Counted from the stretch's first letter, positions 1 to 15,600 are shown. The stretch is 64,000 nucleotides of DNA from Pelodera strongyloides (GCA_036852015.1 JAANDG010000497.1:45816-109815); one strand, 5' to 3'. The notes: a model not told the origin generated them from the letters alone. Program-made: numbers and translations.

Positions 1-597
1 CGTATGGGTTCGTTTACACCACCTGAGCGTCGTTCAATTTTTACGTTTCAGCCATATCCTTAAGGAATAAGAAGGCCTACGTTTCGTGGGTTTCAAATTA
101 TGCGTCTTGTTTACGCCAACCATGGAAGATACGTTTCGGGCGTTTCATGTAAGTATTCATTCTTTTTCGATAGTGGAAAGCCGACTGGTAACAATAGAAA
201 CCAAGTTTCAAAAAAGTAGCTCACCAACAGACTGCGCTGATGAAAAGTCAGTCAATTTGAGCACCCAAGACCGTTTCGAGATGAACAAAACATTTTGAGG
301 AGTTACGTCCAAATGAGCGATTCTGAAAAAGGAGTTATCATACAAAAAAGGATGAAAATATGTTCACAAGAAATCAATTGTTCTCATTTCTTTCGGAATG
401 TAATTCATTGATTTAGAAAGTTAATGGTAATAGCATTGAATCAATTGAAGATGCAAACGCAAGCTCGCGTTTTGTCCGTGTTAAAACTTTAAGCTTATGT
501 GTGATTTATGTGTGATTTGTATGTGATGTAACATTATGTGCGAATTCCTTATATGTATTACAGTAACACTAAGAACACTAAATTTAAAAGACCGAAC

Positions 598-1422
598 CCA
601 TTAAAGTGAAGCCAGTGCAGTGCCGCAGAAAGTTGTCGTCCGACAATGCAAATCTGCTCTTCCGTGTAATTATCATTAAATGTAAAACGAGCAAAAACAT
701 CTTCATACAGTCTTTCCATGAAGATATGCAGGAAGCCGTCACTAAACAGTATCATTGTCTTTTATATGTATTTTTCAAGCGTCACATGGCATGGCATATT
801 TACAATAACAGCGTTACATATGGTGCACCAATATTTCCAAAGCTAGAAACATGGCGAAGCAGGCAGTGTGCAATTGAACGTTTCTTGAGCTAATTTCGTG
901 GTTAGAACCGAAGGAAAAAAAATGCTTACCAACGGTGTGCCGCAATCAGGTTGACAACGTTTTCATGTTGACTTTTCCTCAGAAGTTCATATTCCTTGAG
1001 GGATTGTGCTTCAGAATCACCATCACAGTGACGAATCTTGACCACGCAATTGGCACCTCCCTCGCTCTGAATAAGGACATGAAAGAATGGATGGAAGACG
1101 TGCACAAAACTATGTTTAACCGATTCAAACTTCAAACTAACTAAATATTCTATTTTTTTTGCGAGTTGATTTTCCAGATCTACATTTAGGTTTCGAAATA
1201 TTTATCTGCACTAAACAAAAACACCAAATATAAAAGCCGAACCTGATTATCTTGTGCATTCCTGATAACCGAATGTTTTGTCTGATAAATGAGTGATTGG
1301 ATGTTAAATCTTCCACTGAATGAGCTCTCCTGAAGTTGAACTTCGGAAATTCCCTTCTTCAAACTCTCTTCATCTGTGTCTTCTGATTCTTCGGAGATCT
1401 CTTCGAGTGACTGCACGCCAGC
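598..1422 (-). other. unc-89: Protein kinase N-lobe exons of the UNC-89-like gene, glycine loop degenerate
   Basis: Three exons (1243-1422, 930-1066, 598-741). The first has an acidic Ser/Glu stretch (EEISEESEDTDEES) followed by FNIQSLIYQTKHSVIRNA, where a GxGxxG ATP loop would be expected and is absent. The second has the beta-3 lysine (CVVKIRH), the alpha-C glutamate (AQSLKEYELL) and the HENVVNLIAAHR strand. The third gives the hinge (FLHIFMERLYEDVFARF) and helix alpha-E (GRQLSAALHWLHFNG), ending just before the expected catalytic HxD loop. I found no exon for HxD or DFG in positions 1-590, so the domain continues outside the window or is truncated. Loss of the glycine loop with a kept lysine suggests a pseudokinase or a weak kinase. 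Confidence 0.75.
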
Positions 1423-4400
1423 CTGGAAATATATATTTAATAATTTAGTAGCTTACTTCTAGTATACACTAAACACATGAATATATTGTTACAGTTGAAA
1501 CAAAGACATCAATGTCAACACAGCAGCAAGAAAGACAACAATTACTAACTAAATATACAATTACAAAGGACAATACAATTCCTTTAGAGAATTACAAAAA
1601 TCAAGAGACAGTGTGAAATACCACAGGAGATACGAAGAACATCGCATACAACAATGTAATAAACATGAGCATACGACTTGAACCATGCAACACAAACATT
1701 TGACCGAATTTTCGTGAGCTGACAAACCTATTCTGTTTTCTATTTTGGAACTCCAAACTGGAACCAAGCAAAAAATATTCTAAAAATTTTCATAGGTTTG
1801 TTGGCACACGATAATAGCGCATTGCTCACTTTCATTTGGTGTACGCCTGGTAGGTAAAGACGGTGCTGAAGAATTGATAGCATGGCTTATTTCAAATTTC
1901 AAGTGGAAAGTAAAAAGTGAAATATAATGAGAATAAATTTGTTTCAGACTTTGGATTCTTTTTTACACAAAGAAAATGACTCTGCAATGTGAGCTGACTT
2001 ACTTCCACTATCAAGGTTTTGTCACATATGATGGAAAAGTATGTCATTTTTAAAATTACTAACCTTGGTTTGTGGCATATTAACCACGCAGAAGCGTGAT
2101 GTTCTTTCTAATTCGTCCATTATCAGCTTGGGTGAACCTGGAAAAGTAGGGAGATTTACGTCACTTGGAATTTGAAACGCATAACAAGCAATATTCTATG
2201 CGTATGTAAAAAGGAGTTCACTTACGCTATTTTTAACCTTACGAACTGTCTCGCACCAAATATGTATATCCTGTAAGTCTGGTTTACCTACCTCGAGGGT
2301 GTGTCCTTACAATTCTTGAATTGAGGGAAGGTTCTCCCCAACCGAAGCCATTTCTCGCTGTCACTCGGAACTGATAGATGCCCAGAGGTTCGAGGTGCTG
2401 AAAAAATATTAAATTTTAACTATATACACGAATAGATGAAAGGATTTCTTATTTCGGGTATATGAAAAATGGTCACATTATTGTTATAACCGCTTGGCTA
2501 AAGATAATTGGCTTATGTCACTTATGTGGTTAATCACCTTGATCAGCACAGCTTCATCGTCGACTTTATCACTGATGAGAACCCATGGAGCACCGTAGTC
2601 GTTCTCTCCTGAAGAACACTTATTACTACATGCACACTAAACACTAATAAACACGCGCTATCACCTTATGTCAGTACTTCCTCAATAAGATTGAGTGTTG
2701 CTGCAATTTAGACTACAGCTCATTAAAAAAACAATACCTGCTAGTCGATATTCGACTTTATACATGATTCCTTCCAAATAAGTCGGTCCCTCGGGTGGTT
2801 CAAATGTGAAGAATAGTTCGGTATCAGAAGAGAGTTGCAGGTCAGGACGGCCGGGCCGGTTGGGGGCTTCTGGAAAGATATTAGATTTGGAACAATATCT
2901 GCCGTGCTTTTTAGTAATGTCCATGCTGAGAATATATATAACTTCTCTAATTTTGCATGGGACTGGAAAATAACGGTTGCTGTATATAAATTACTGACAA
3001 AACAATCAATAGATCCGTACGATCTCTTCTTATCGTTACGGTACGATTTTTCCAAATATTCCGGTCTTAGGGTCATGTTGATTATGTGTACTTATGTTAT
3101 GACACAACAAACCTCCAGAAACCAGTCTGCACGATGACTTGTCTTGTCCGTATTGATTGGATGCCACACATGAATATTCTCCGAGATCGTAGACGGAGGG
3201 ATCCATGATTGTCAATCGATAACTACCATTTTCCTAGAATTTTTATGTTCAGCACAAATCTTGGAAAGACAAATGAACTAACACTAACCATAAGATGCAT
3301 TTTGACATTAGTGGTTGAAAGAGAAAAATCAGAGGAGAGTAGGAAATGAAGCCACTCAATTATTGTTATTATTGTTAATGTCTAGCTAGAGAATGCGCAG
3401 TGCAGTATTTAATCAATTACTGTAGTTTACCATTGATTAGTGTACTAAATAATGTAGTTGCTTCAAGTGTCACTTTCCCAATTACTATCCATGCTGCTCA
3501 CAATATTTACAAATACATAATGGGTTTCATTTACAGCTAAATAAGCACTCTGCTCCAGTAAAAGAAATAATTCACCAACCTGGAAAATCTTGTGCTTGTC
3601 ATCATTTGTGATCTGTTTTCCATGCTTCGTCCACGAGACTTCGGCAGCTGGTTGAGAGAGGATCTTTAATTAATAATTAATTAATTTATAATTTATTCGT
3701 CACATTCCACAAGACAGATTTGAGGCTGTTTTTTTTTTGCTTTAACTTCTTTTCTTCTGCTAATGATAGTGGTTTCTTACAATCTTAACGTTTAATCTTC
3801 CATCAAAACTTTCAGAATGGTTGAATTGACAGTGTTCTCAGTCAGTCTCAAAACTGACCGTGCACTCAAAAACAGCTGGCAGAGAATTGCTGAGAAGATA
3901 TCCATCACGAAGACGCCGAACGAAGATTGGGGCAAAGGCTATAAGTTTTGTGAATAAATTATAAGGGTTGCATACTTTCGAGAAGGCGAAATGATATCTC
4001 GATTCGTGTGTCAATGATTATTTTCATTATTTTTAAAATTAATCCTATTGAAATCTCAATTAATATATATTTTTCTTACTTCCATCGGCGTTTTTCTTCG
4101 TGGCCGTCGGGGCGACTTTCTCGATGTCAGCCTTTATCCGATCGACCGCATTGGCCTTCGGATCCTTGCTTGCAGAAGTAGCCTTTTCTGATGACTTCGG
4201 ATCAATGTTCATCTGTTTCTCACGCAGAATGTCAGTGTATCTGCAATAAACAGGGTAGGGTAGCTCGGTTGTTCATTAGGTTTTGCGGAACGTGGAACAG
4301 GCTTCAGGTTTAGCGCTGGTAGGCGGTGGCCGAAACCAGAAGAATCCAATGTTTACCGAAACTAGAGAACAACTAGCTGACAAACCTCCTCCTCTCCCTG

Positions 4401-6162
4401 ACAGTGATGTCCCTGTTCCTGTATCCGAGGTATCCCTGATTCACCAAGGGAGCTCCGTCTCCCCACAATTCTCTTCGGTAATCACGGACTCTTGAATTGA
4501 AAGATGCTCCCCGAGAGGCCATCAGGTAGGTGTCGGGACCAATCTACAAATTTGTTGCTGCTCAAATGATTGTCTTGCTAGATTCACGGGCAAGGAAACA
4601 GTCGATCCGAATCAAAGGACACATGCCTAAATTCCGCCAACCACACGATTTGATAATATGGCAATTTATTGCTGAGGATTGCTCCGAGCAACTGTCACCC
4701 TCACCTGATAATGACTGTCCCATGGAGAATCGTCAATGTCGTATTCAGTTCCATAATCTTCTTCTTCTTTGTAGATGTTCTTTGGACGATATTTGTCCAG
4801 GTCGTCCATCATCTTGCGCTTCAATAAGAAATTTAAAAGGTACGTAGTTAACTATGTTGAACATCGTGAAGTGCTCTGGAGTGCTTAATAACGAACTTCT
4901 CGGTCAGCATAACTAGAAATTAGATATCCACCTACAGTACCATTACATGGTGTTCTAAATTTAATATACAATAGCTTCTCTACATCCCTTATGTGTCTCC
5001 TCTCTATCTGTCTCTCTGTTACTTTTCCTCTATTTCCTTGCCGTCTCTGCTCACCTGCATCTCCACCCTCTTCTTGATCTTTTCCAATTCGTCCTGTTTG
5101 TCTTGAAAATCGTCCTCTGGACGATGGACTCCTTCCTTCGCCTGGAAATTATATAGATTTAATTTATTTACATCTACAACTAAATCCATTACAGTTGTTT
5201 ATGTTGCCTTATTCTATCAAATGTGTCTGTGCTATTTCCTCACTGCTTTTTGCAGACATCGGTTCCAAACATATCCTATTCAACCCGGAAGGTGTTTTGG
5301 GCAACTATCAACATATTTAACTTCCGCATGGTTTCTAGTTTCTACAATACTCGCGTCATGCTGCTCATCCTAGTAAATAGGTTTACCTTCTTCTGCCTAT
5401 CTCTGCTCCTCGCCTCTGGGTCGTCCAAATCTGGAACTGTCTCTCCCGGGGGAATGAATTCTGGTCTTCCACGTTTTGTAGCAATTAACACCTGAATGAT
5501 ATTTAGTCAGCCGGGAAATTTGCGAGAACATATAGAAGTAGAAAGCCTTGGCATAGTTCATAATGATGGTCTGGAAAAATGTTTCGTGAAATTCCTATAT
5601 GAATGAGCGCTGTCAGGCCTGATCAAAATCACTACAAAACTCATGGGCAGTTCAATGCTGACGCGGATATGGAAAGCTAAGAATCGTACAAACATTCCTA
5701 AAAGCATTTCCTGCAATACGTTATGATCGCGCACGTTGGCAACTTCATTCACCACTTCTAATTTCTAATGGAAAAGAAACTGATTTTTTTCAAATCATGC
5801 AAAAAGGCTTGCGCATACTATTTATTTATTAAATAACACCGAGGTGTGTATCAAATAATATTAGTTAACCCATATTAATATTATTATTAATACTATTTAC
5901 TATTAGATTTTAATTAGACTATAAAGAAAGAAGGTCAAGAGTTTACAATTCATAAACTTTGAGCTTGCGCTTAGAATTCGCTAGGAAAGCAAAGAAAGTG
6001 GGATATGTCAAGTAGGAGGCACTTGAGAATGTTTGCATAGAAAACGGTTCTTCAATCGATGAAATGAGCTTTAATAATTGGAATTGAAACATAATCAAGC
6101 AAAAAAATTGAATGTTGTATTTAAATTGGGAGAGAGGGAGAGAGTGAGAGAAGGAGAGGGAT

Positions 6163-6193
<31 letters not shown>

Positions 6194-9100
6194 TAGAGAG
6201 CGAGCGCGAGCGCGAGAGAAGTAGATATATGTAGAATATTCTACGATTTTGAAATATTGAAAATACGGACTAATCTGTTGAACTGAGTCTCAGAAATGAA
6301 CAATAAAGAATGAATCAGAAAGAAGAAAGATGACATCTGGGTTTTATGCCCTTTCCTCCCAATTCACTGAAGGAATGTTGTAAGAAGGGTGAAATCACCA
6401 AAGACAAAGATGTACAGTTGTTCAAGCGAAGTGACTAACAACTAACTTTAATTGTTTTTCTCTGTGTACATCATATATGATATAGGGTTCAGTTATCCAA
6501 AGTCACTTAGCCAGTGGACTTCATGGCAAAATATAGTTTCTGTTACTGAGAACATTTAAAATATTGATTTCACCGAAGACAATGATTACAGTAACCCCTA
6601 CCTCCATAGAGTGTTCTCTTCCCGGCGAGACCATAACGGGGCTTTTCATTCCCGTACCACCAGTCACCTTTTTCTTTTCTCGTGAACGTTGCTTTGGAGA
6701 AACTGGTGAAATCGCGCTGAAAAGGAATTATTTGAACATAACCTCTTAGGATGACTGCTACTAAAAGTGTTTTATTACAAGCTACACTTTCAGCATAAGA
6801 GAAGAAACGACGGTCATATCGTTTATTGAATTGTCTTTTGGTAGTTCATTGCGCATTTAATGTATATATGTACACATAAATACCCATTCCGTGATACGTA
6901 GAAGTGTAAAAATTCCCTGCTTGTGTTCCAAAAATTATGCATAAGCGCGCTCACCCGCTCACTACTGTCTATAGGATGATTATTGGTGTAGGACGGCTAA
7001 AACAAGGAAAATGGAGATACGTTTCAGGGTGCATAGAAGAAGTGACAAAATGGGTTTCATATGTTCCTTCGCTGCTAGTTGCCGAACTTACCCTGAATGA
7101 ATATCGACGGTGAGACTTTCCGAAATAAGGAATGGATGATGTCTCTGAAGTGCTTCCAAAAACAGTGGAGCACCGACCGGAATGTTCGGATCCTTGTCCG
7201 CTTCTTTGAGATTCTGAAGAAAGAAGATGTAAAAAATTAGAGAAACAATAGAGTTGTAGTTACACTTCCGTGAGAGAATAAAACAAGTCTTTTTTGAAAG
7301 ACGTGGAAACTACCTAATATTACTTGGATGATCTCTTCATTTCCTTTCTAAGAGCTATTTCATATATGTTTTGCTTTCCGAAATTTCAACCTTTTACGCC
7401 ACTCACGCGCGCAAATGTACCTTATCATCAAATTCCTGGAGTACAATTGTTGGAATAGTCGACTTCTGAATAGCTGGTTCTTCTTGCAATTTCTGAATAT
7501 CGGTATCCTTCCTCTGGTCATTTTCCTCTTGATTCTGGTTCTCCTCGGTGCACATATCTCCCGAATGAACTTTAACTTCATCCTTTTCTGGAGTTTCAAT
7601 GATAACTTCGCCATTTGCTTCTTTCTCCTCACTTTCTTTCTGGATGATTTCCCACTTTGGTAGTGAAGTGGATACCGCTGCGAATATAAGTTTCTCTTCA
7701 ACCGATTCGTCTACGGAAACGATAGCGGAAATTTCTCTCCGAGCCGAGCTGATGATGTCAAAGTTTTGACATGATTCGAGCACTGATTCTCCAGTGACTT
7801 TGAGTTCTTCCTTGTCGGTTTCCGTCGACACAGCTGTGTGACTGAATACCGGTACCAGTTTACTATTCAGTGGACCAGGGTTTGAATCATCTGACACTGA
7901 TTTCTCTTGAGCCTGTACAATGTTATCAACATTCTCCATGGTACTTCCATTTTCCGGTGCGGCCCTTCTCCTCCTTGGTTTTGGCGCTGGCCCTTTTTCC
8001 TCACTCTTTTCTCCCTCTGGTTTTGGCTTTTCCTTATTTTCCACAGTGAGTTTGATTCCACAAATTGACACTGGTACAGTCGAAGACCTTGTTGCTTTTG
8101 GTTTCTTCACATTACCTGAATTACTGTCAGGCTGATCCGAGCCATTGACTTTTCCGTTTGCAGATGAACTAGACGACCTCGTTGCGAATCCGATGATTGG
8201 AGCCGTCGCAGCCTTTCTCATTGCCGATTTCGGAGTCAGCTTCGGTGCAGTTTCTCTCATGGGAACCGGTGCATCATCAGGAATATCAAATGACACCGCC
8301 TTCTTAGTATCGTCCTTCGGTGCAAAGAACTCCTCCTTTTCACATTCAATAATCATCCTCGGCGTTGACGAACTCTTGATGATTCCCCTGAGTACAGGTT
8401 GTTGTGATCTCGCCATAAAGGCATTCCTTCTGTCCTCGGCCGTCATCTGACTTTTCACATCAATCAATCGTTTTGGCTCATCAGAAGGTTTATTCTTCGA
8501 CCTGTACACAAGGTCCTTACTTATGCAAGAGATCTTTGTGTTTCCTCCATGGGAACTTCGTGAACTACTTGAATCGGCTGAACTATTAGAACCAGTTGAA
8601 CCCGAAGATAACTTCCGTGTCAGGCTCAACTTATTGGTATCAGTGTCCAGGCTCTGTGATGTCCGAACTTGTCTCTTTGTTTCTGAATGATCGGGCGGAA
8701 GACAGGAATCGAGGGAATTTGCTTTTATAAAACTCGGTGGCTGCGGGATATCTGTTGGGTTGTCGTTGATGAATATTCTGGGCACCGACGAAGCTGAGGA
8801 TGATCTTTGAGGGGGAAGAGAGTTGAATACCCTCTGGAGGGCCGAGTGTTTAGGCGGAGAAATATCCGGGAAATTTGATTTGGATAGTTTTGATAGGTCT
8901 TCAAAATCTGCTGGAAGTGAATAGGTTTGGTTAGCATTCAGAAACGCGTCCCTTCTTTCCTGGGCCGAACTCAGAAACAATTTGTTATCCGACTGTTCAA
9001 TACAAGTCTCGAGGTCAATATCTCCTCCGGATATTGAAAATTTCACTTGTGTGGTCGTAGTCATTGTAGCATATTGATTGAGTACAGTATAATATAGTAG

Positions 9101-12100
9101 TGGTGGTAATATAAGAAGGCTGAGAAAAGAACGTGGGGTGGATAGGTCTAACTTAATCAATAGGGTTTGACGAAGAAGTAGATTTGAGTTGGGATTTCAG
9201 CAGAGATAGAGTGAACCCACAAGGACTCCTGTGGGTCAACATGGGACACGAACATACAGAAAGAACCCAGCAGGTTCTATATCGCGCCCTCTCTTCGTCG
9301 CTTCTCTCTAAGTTTTCTGTGCTCTCCCTCACCCCCGTCATTTCTTTCCCCTCCAAGCCTTACTTTATCTCGCGCATTGTCATACTGTCTTGAGACTGAA
9401 GAAACTGAAAGCAACATTCACAAAACCTTTCATCTCTGTTTCTCTCTCCCTCCCCTCTATCTGCATATCTCTTCTCGGCTCTCATTATCTCTTGCTAACT
9501 CTCTATGTGTGAAACTTCCTAGAACCGGATTCTTGAGATAACAGTAGAGATGAGTTAATCCCATTGGTGTGCATTTTTGATAGCCACGTGACTAGAATTG
9601 CATCTTCTAGCTTTTCCCCGAGAAATTATCTTATCCCGATAAACTACTCGGTACTGCGTTTACTTAGAGGGCAAGAATATGGACATACATCATCAATAAA
9701 AATATTCAAGGTCTCACGATGTCAAACAATGTTTCAAGAATGATTTAATCACAAATGTTCACCTCAGTCTGGAACTTGTCCAAGTCGGGAACATCGGACG
9801 GAATTCTGTCGAAATATTTGCGGGAAGTCATCGTGGGTGCTTTCTAAATTACATAAGAAGTTCTTTTTTTTAATTCAAGGAACATGACACTCCCAAACAC
9901 ACTGTCTCAAATTCCTTATCATTTCGCTAATTATAATTGACAGCTTTATAGCTTTATTATTTTATGAATTGCTCATGTGGAGAATATAATTGCATCTAGT
10001 AAGTTAAAAAAAAATCCCAGACACTACCTCAGAATCTTTCTGGAATTCGTTATTGTTACTTTCAACGAGAAGTTTCTCCTTTTCTGCGGAAACAATCGTT
10101 TTGGGTCTCTCCTTGTCTTCCTCTTTGATTTTAGATTCTTTGCGTGTCTAAACGTACGGCTTCATTTCGGGTATGGATTGCAGGATTCGACACCAAAACG
10201 GCCAACAGACCGCAGAATATGATAAATTTTCATCTTGGGCCTATTGTTATAATTCAACAACAGGTGATCGTATCGCGACAATTTCTCCTTCAAACACTAC
10301 CTCGTCACAAACAAGTCTTCCTGATTGGTCCGCCCTTGTTTCGAATAAAATCGCCTCTGGAACTGCGGCTAGAGGTTCCTCTACAGCTTCTGGTTTTGAA
10401 ATCTAAAGCAAAGAATATTCTCACAAATCGACTGTGCTAAATTGAAAAGAATCGACCTTACATCGAAAATATAAAAAAAGTGAAACCTCAGCGCAAACGA
10501 GTAGACCAGCTTCACTAGGTTGTGTTTCGAAGGGATGTGGTTCAGGAGACGATTGGATTTCGTCAGGCTGCAAGGAAAATAATCGTTTCGTTTCAAATTA
10601 ACTGCTTATCTGCACCTATTAAACAGCATAGTATGCATACAGAATTCAATAACCGACGTTAGAGTCGTTTCGGGCCCTAATCATCACAATTTGAAATTTA
10701 AGTAAAATAACCGACCAACTGTTCGATAATCGTTATCTTCTCCTCTTCTGTGGATTCTCTGTAGTCTTGTATCGCCTTGACTGACTCGACCGAAGCTTCT
10801 TTACTAATTGGAAGAAATGTTTCCGTTACAGAAGTTTCCTGTGGTACCTCGACCTTTCCGTCAGTTATTTGTACGACGTCGACGGGGATCTTTTCTGGAG
10901 ACTCTTTCTCCTGCTCGATTTCTTTAACAGAAACTTCCAGTGGAACTTCAGGGCTTGACGGGGCCTTTTCCTCAAGCTGCACAGATATTTCTTTGGGTCC
11001 AATTTGTGGTTGTGGCGAAGAGATTACTGGGACCTCCTTTTCAATTTCTACAGAGGAAACTTCCTTTTCCTTTTCAGACGGCTCCTTTACAGATTCTTCT
11101 GTAACTTCGGTCTTCAGCTCCTGTTTAACGGGAATTTCCTCAACTACTTGATTCTCTTCTTTCTTTTGAGAGATGATCTGTATCTCTTGAACAGTAACTT
11201 CTTCAGGAATTGTAGTGACTTCTAGTGCAGGCGATTCTCCCTTTGTTGATTCTGGCTCCTTCTTCTCTTCTATTTCAACTGAAATCTCCTCCGTGACCTT
11301 AGGCAAAGGCTCGTCGAGTTCTTTGACTGTGATCTCCAAGGGAAGGCAGGTATTTTCTCCAGTTAGAGAACTGGCCTTTTGCTCAACTAGGTCTCCAGCC
11401 TCCTTTAGTGGCTGCGGAACGATACTCTCGGTTCCCTTCAAAGGTTCTGGCAATGTTGAACCAAGCTCCTTGACTGGCTCAGGCTCGGTGGGTGGGCTCT
11501 GGCTCTGCAAACATAAACATATTTACAAAATTAATGATGAAGTATAATTGCTAGATAAAAATGATTAAAATTATTATGTGAGTCTGATATTAGCGACAAG
11601 TCGTGTATCTACTCAGTCTAGTCTCTAGTCTACGCTCTAATTAAAAAAAAATTCTTTTACGCTTCAAGAGCGTGGCATATAGTTTCTGTATGACCTTTCT
11701 GTGACAACGAAAGAATTTCCCATAAATTTCTCACCTTTTCTTTCTTCACCTCCTTCTTCTTGCCAATGTCCAGAAGATTTGCCTCTTCTAGCAGTTTCAG
11801 AAGACTGTCGGTCGTGTCTGTGGCTTCTTTTACCTTTTCCTTCACTTCTTCCTCGATTTCAGCCAAGTCTTTTGGTGTTTCGGAGTCTTTTGGAGATTCG
11901 TCTGCTTCTCTATCAGGGACCTTACTCTCCTCTGCTTCTTTACTACTTTCTGGTTCCTTTACGTAGTCTGTTTCCTCTCCGTTTATACGCTCACTCGGTG
12001 TCGGCGACAGAACGTTTTGTGGAGAACTGGGCGTAGGAGACGCAAAGAAGTTTTCGCTTTCCTGAAATTAGAACAAAATTATTCTGATTACGATTAACGC

Positions 12101-12622
12101 ATCTGCTTTCTACTTCTACCACAGCTGCACCTTTTACTTTGGAATCTGTTTTTGGAATAGAAGAACATATGCGTAGAATTCAGACAACAGTAATTGAGCT
12201 CAAATACGTTATAGATGTAGTTCCATCACATAGACAGATAATTGTTTTAATATTTGAGAAACACAATTGAGTTGTACATTTTTTGTAACTTTGTATATAC
12301 AGCTGGTCGTCACATATTTGAATTTGAATAAAACTGCGTATTCCACAAAAGGCTGCGGTGTTCGAAACAATCACTCACCTTGATGGTCTTCGGTGACAAG
12401 GTCGGGCTGCTGTGTGTCGTCTCGTCGTCACTCAGTTCTTCAAGACGTGGTGTGGAGGATTCTGAACGATCGTAACGGCCACGCCTTCGCTGGTCACGAT
12501 ACTAGAAGGGTTATAATCAGAATTCTTAAGTACAATGTCTTCGTACAACGTATAGGCAAGCACTAATATAGAAGGCAAGAAAAAATCAGAAAAGCTGTGA
12601 AGGAGACGAGAGAGGGGAGGGA

Positions 12623-12672
<50 letters not shown>

Positions 12673-15600
12673 GTTAGAGAGAAAGACTCACATCTCTGAC
12701 CGAGTAGAACGGTTCCAATTCTTCTAAAGAAGCAACCGAACCAGCCAAAGATCCTTCCTCCGAAATATCCGAAAGTATTCTATTCGCTATTTCCTCTTCG
12801 ATTTCACGATGCTCACCTCGAATCATACGAATTGGCACCTAAATACAATATATGGATTTTATATTTCTATTTACTTATTTGTTTGTGTAGTGTATATTAC
12901 TCACCTTCACATACACATTGAACAAATTCAGTTGAGAACTGTTTCTAGGTTTATTTATGGAGATTAGAAATTTATGGAAATCACACCATGAAATGCGCCA
13001 TATTGATCATGTTTTCGTTATTCAATTTTCAACCACAAACAATATAGTACTCACATTTTGCCTTACAATTCGTAAATATTATGTATGGAGCGCCTTCTTC
13101 TGAAAGCTTATGAAAAAAATTATTGTGCAGTGCAGTGAGCAGGTAAGACGAAAACACAAAACAAGCAGGTAAGAGAAATCAAAAAAGAAGATATGCGGTC
13201 GAATAGATGTATCTCCTCAAAACGAATAGGGGAAAGAAACTGTGAGGCTCAAATAGGTTAGGCAGAAGGAAGAACGGAGAACAGGGTATAAAGTCGATAG
13301 ACTAATACAAGTAAATAGTACTAGTAAATAATAATAATAAATAATAATAATACGTATGCCTTTGCGTAGGAGTTGTATGTAGGCATAAAGTCGGCGGTTC
13401 TTGATGCCGTTGCTAACGTAAGCAAATAAGACACTCAAGTGAGAGGAGTCTTGTGAAAACTCGAAGAGAATAAACAACATAAAAGATGTACAAAAAGTGA
13501 GGTTGCTTTCTTACTCATACAGTGTGTACCAAAACTGCATAGTTGTTATGTTATACATACGTTATTATTCTTGAAATTGCCCCATGCCGCAGTCAAGTTC
13601 ATCACTGACGTAAGTTATTGTCTCGTATTCGCGATTAGAAATCTCTTACTTTTATGAATTGAACAAGGAATGTGCAAATCAAAACTGAATGATTTCAATA
13701 TTTTGAAGATCGATGTGAGGTTGAGACTTATGCATAAACCCTAAAAGGAATTTGTGCAATATTGTAACTTCGTGGAAATTCCGTGACGATATGGCCACTA
13801 CAAGTAACAATGGTATATGAGGAACAGTCAATTGCTTCAAGCATGGAAACATTCCGGGTGGCAATTGATCAAAGCATGCTCATCCAAAGTTCCAAAGTGT
13901 GTAACATGCACCATGTGATGTCAATCAAATGGCAGTGAGGAACATAAGGGACGAATTATTATAAAGAGAGGAGATCTGTGGTCGATTCCGCGGACGATTA
14001 GTCTTGAAAGAGCACTTTAAAGTTAAAGAGTTTAAAAGAAATAGGATTAAAGGTGAGGTATGAGGTAAGGCCCCGACCGGAGTCCGGAGCGGAGCTATCC
14101 CAAAGGAAACAATTGGAGAAATAATAATCCAGCCTTATGCAACGGCATAGCGCGAGCCGCCAAATAAAAAGCTAAAGTAACAGTAATGAGGCAATCTGAA
14201 ATCTGATCTAACGTAGAATACGAGGAGCTAACAATGAGCAATTTTTTCAAGATTCAGCGAAAAAAGGTCCAAATTGGCATAACTCTACCACCAAAGGTTC
14301 GATTAGAATCACTGAAAAGCAACGATAAAGGCTGATGAGTTGTTGACAACAAATCAATATCTGATTAGGAGAGCTGTTGTTTAGGGATGATTTTTGGGAG
14401 AAGAGAAACGGATAGGAAAAGAGAGAGATGAGATGGGGAAATAAAGAGAGATCTTATGTTTCCTTCATTATCCTTACAAAAAAGTTGGGACACAGAACAG
14501 GCTCTGTGCAGGAGCTTCTACCTGATGGCACGCACAACACAAAAAGAGGGGTGAGGTTGCAATGGGAAAGATCAAGGGAGAGAGAGGAAGAGGCAGGGAG
14601 AACTAGGGGATTGAGAGAACGAGAGGGGAGAATGACAATAAGGTAAGCAGAGAAACAGCATTCTCACACGGGATCTGCCCCAGAGCTGGACAACACTAAC
14701 ACGAATTACATGGAACATAAGCGCCTCATGTGCATCAATTAGAATAGGTCAATGGGTTTTTATAATTAATTAATTACAAAGATTGATTCACAAAAAAAGT
14801 GTGTGAGAATACATAAACGATTGGCATGATAAAGGTGGTATCCAATGTAAATCAAGGTTAGGAAGATGTAGTTGATTATAGAAACACTTGTCATGTGCCC
14901 TGACACTCTCACCTGTGCTAGTGGATTGTCCTCCGGCAGTAGCATTGCCGGCCGGGGTTGTTGTGCGAATCTGAAACATTGAAATCTCGATCTGCTACAT
15001 AGGAACATAAGCCCTTATACGCAACGCGGTTTTCATTACTGGTTTAAATGTTGTATTTCGCACAACGTTGAAAAATAGTCGAACAACTACGCTTCGCGCC
15101 GCTAATGATCGAAAACTGGAATATTGATACTCAGATAAAAGGGTGCCCGGCGAATTCTCCCTACGGCCCTACCTTCGCCAGGTTTTCGCGAAATGGTGCT
15201 CAGTCACTGGCGACCGTCTAGCGAAAGACTGGACGAGGTGCCGCTGAGATGTAGGCGCACCTACTCGCTGCGCACCATTAGAGTCGCATTTAATCTACTA
15301 GTTTGCATTTTTCACGGTTATGGTACAGTATGACACAAATTTGCCCAACTCATATCTGGTAATCTGGGCATGTCGTGTTAGAAAGTGGTACATTCAAGTA
15401 AATAAACTACGATTCAAAATACCTCTGTGTGGGTGCTTCTCCTTTGTCTTGTGGTTCCAATCGCCGTCTTCCTCCCATTGATTGATGATACGGAGGGGGT
15501 TGGCGGGCGAGGTCTTCTAAATTTAAATAAATCTGGGTTCCATTTCTAAACCAAGAATGTGTCACCAAATAAATGACATTTGTTCAACACAACTATGTTC

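Noticed and set aside
11004..11547. Plus-strand open frames over 10777-11547
   Set aside because: Antisense shadows of the acidic coding exon of the minus-strand gene.
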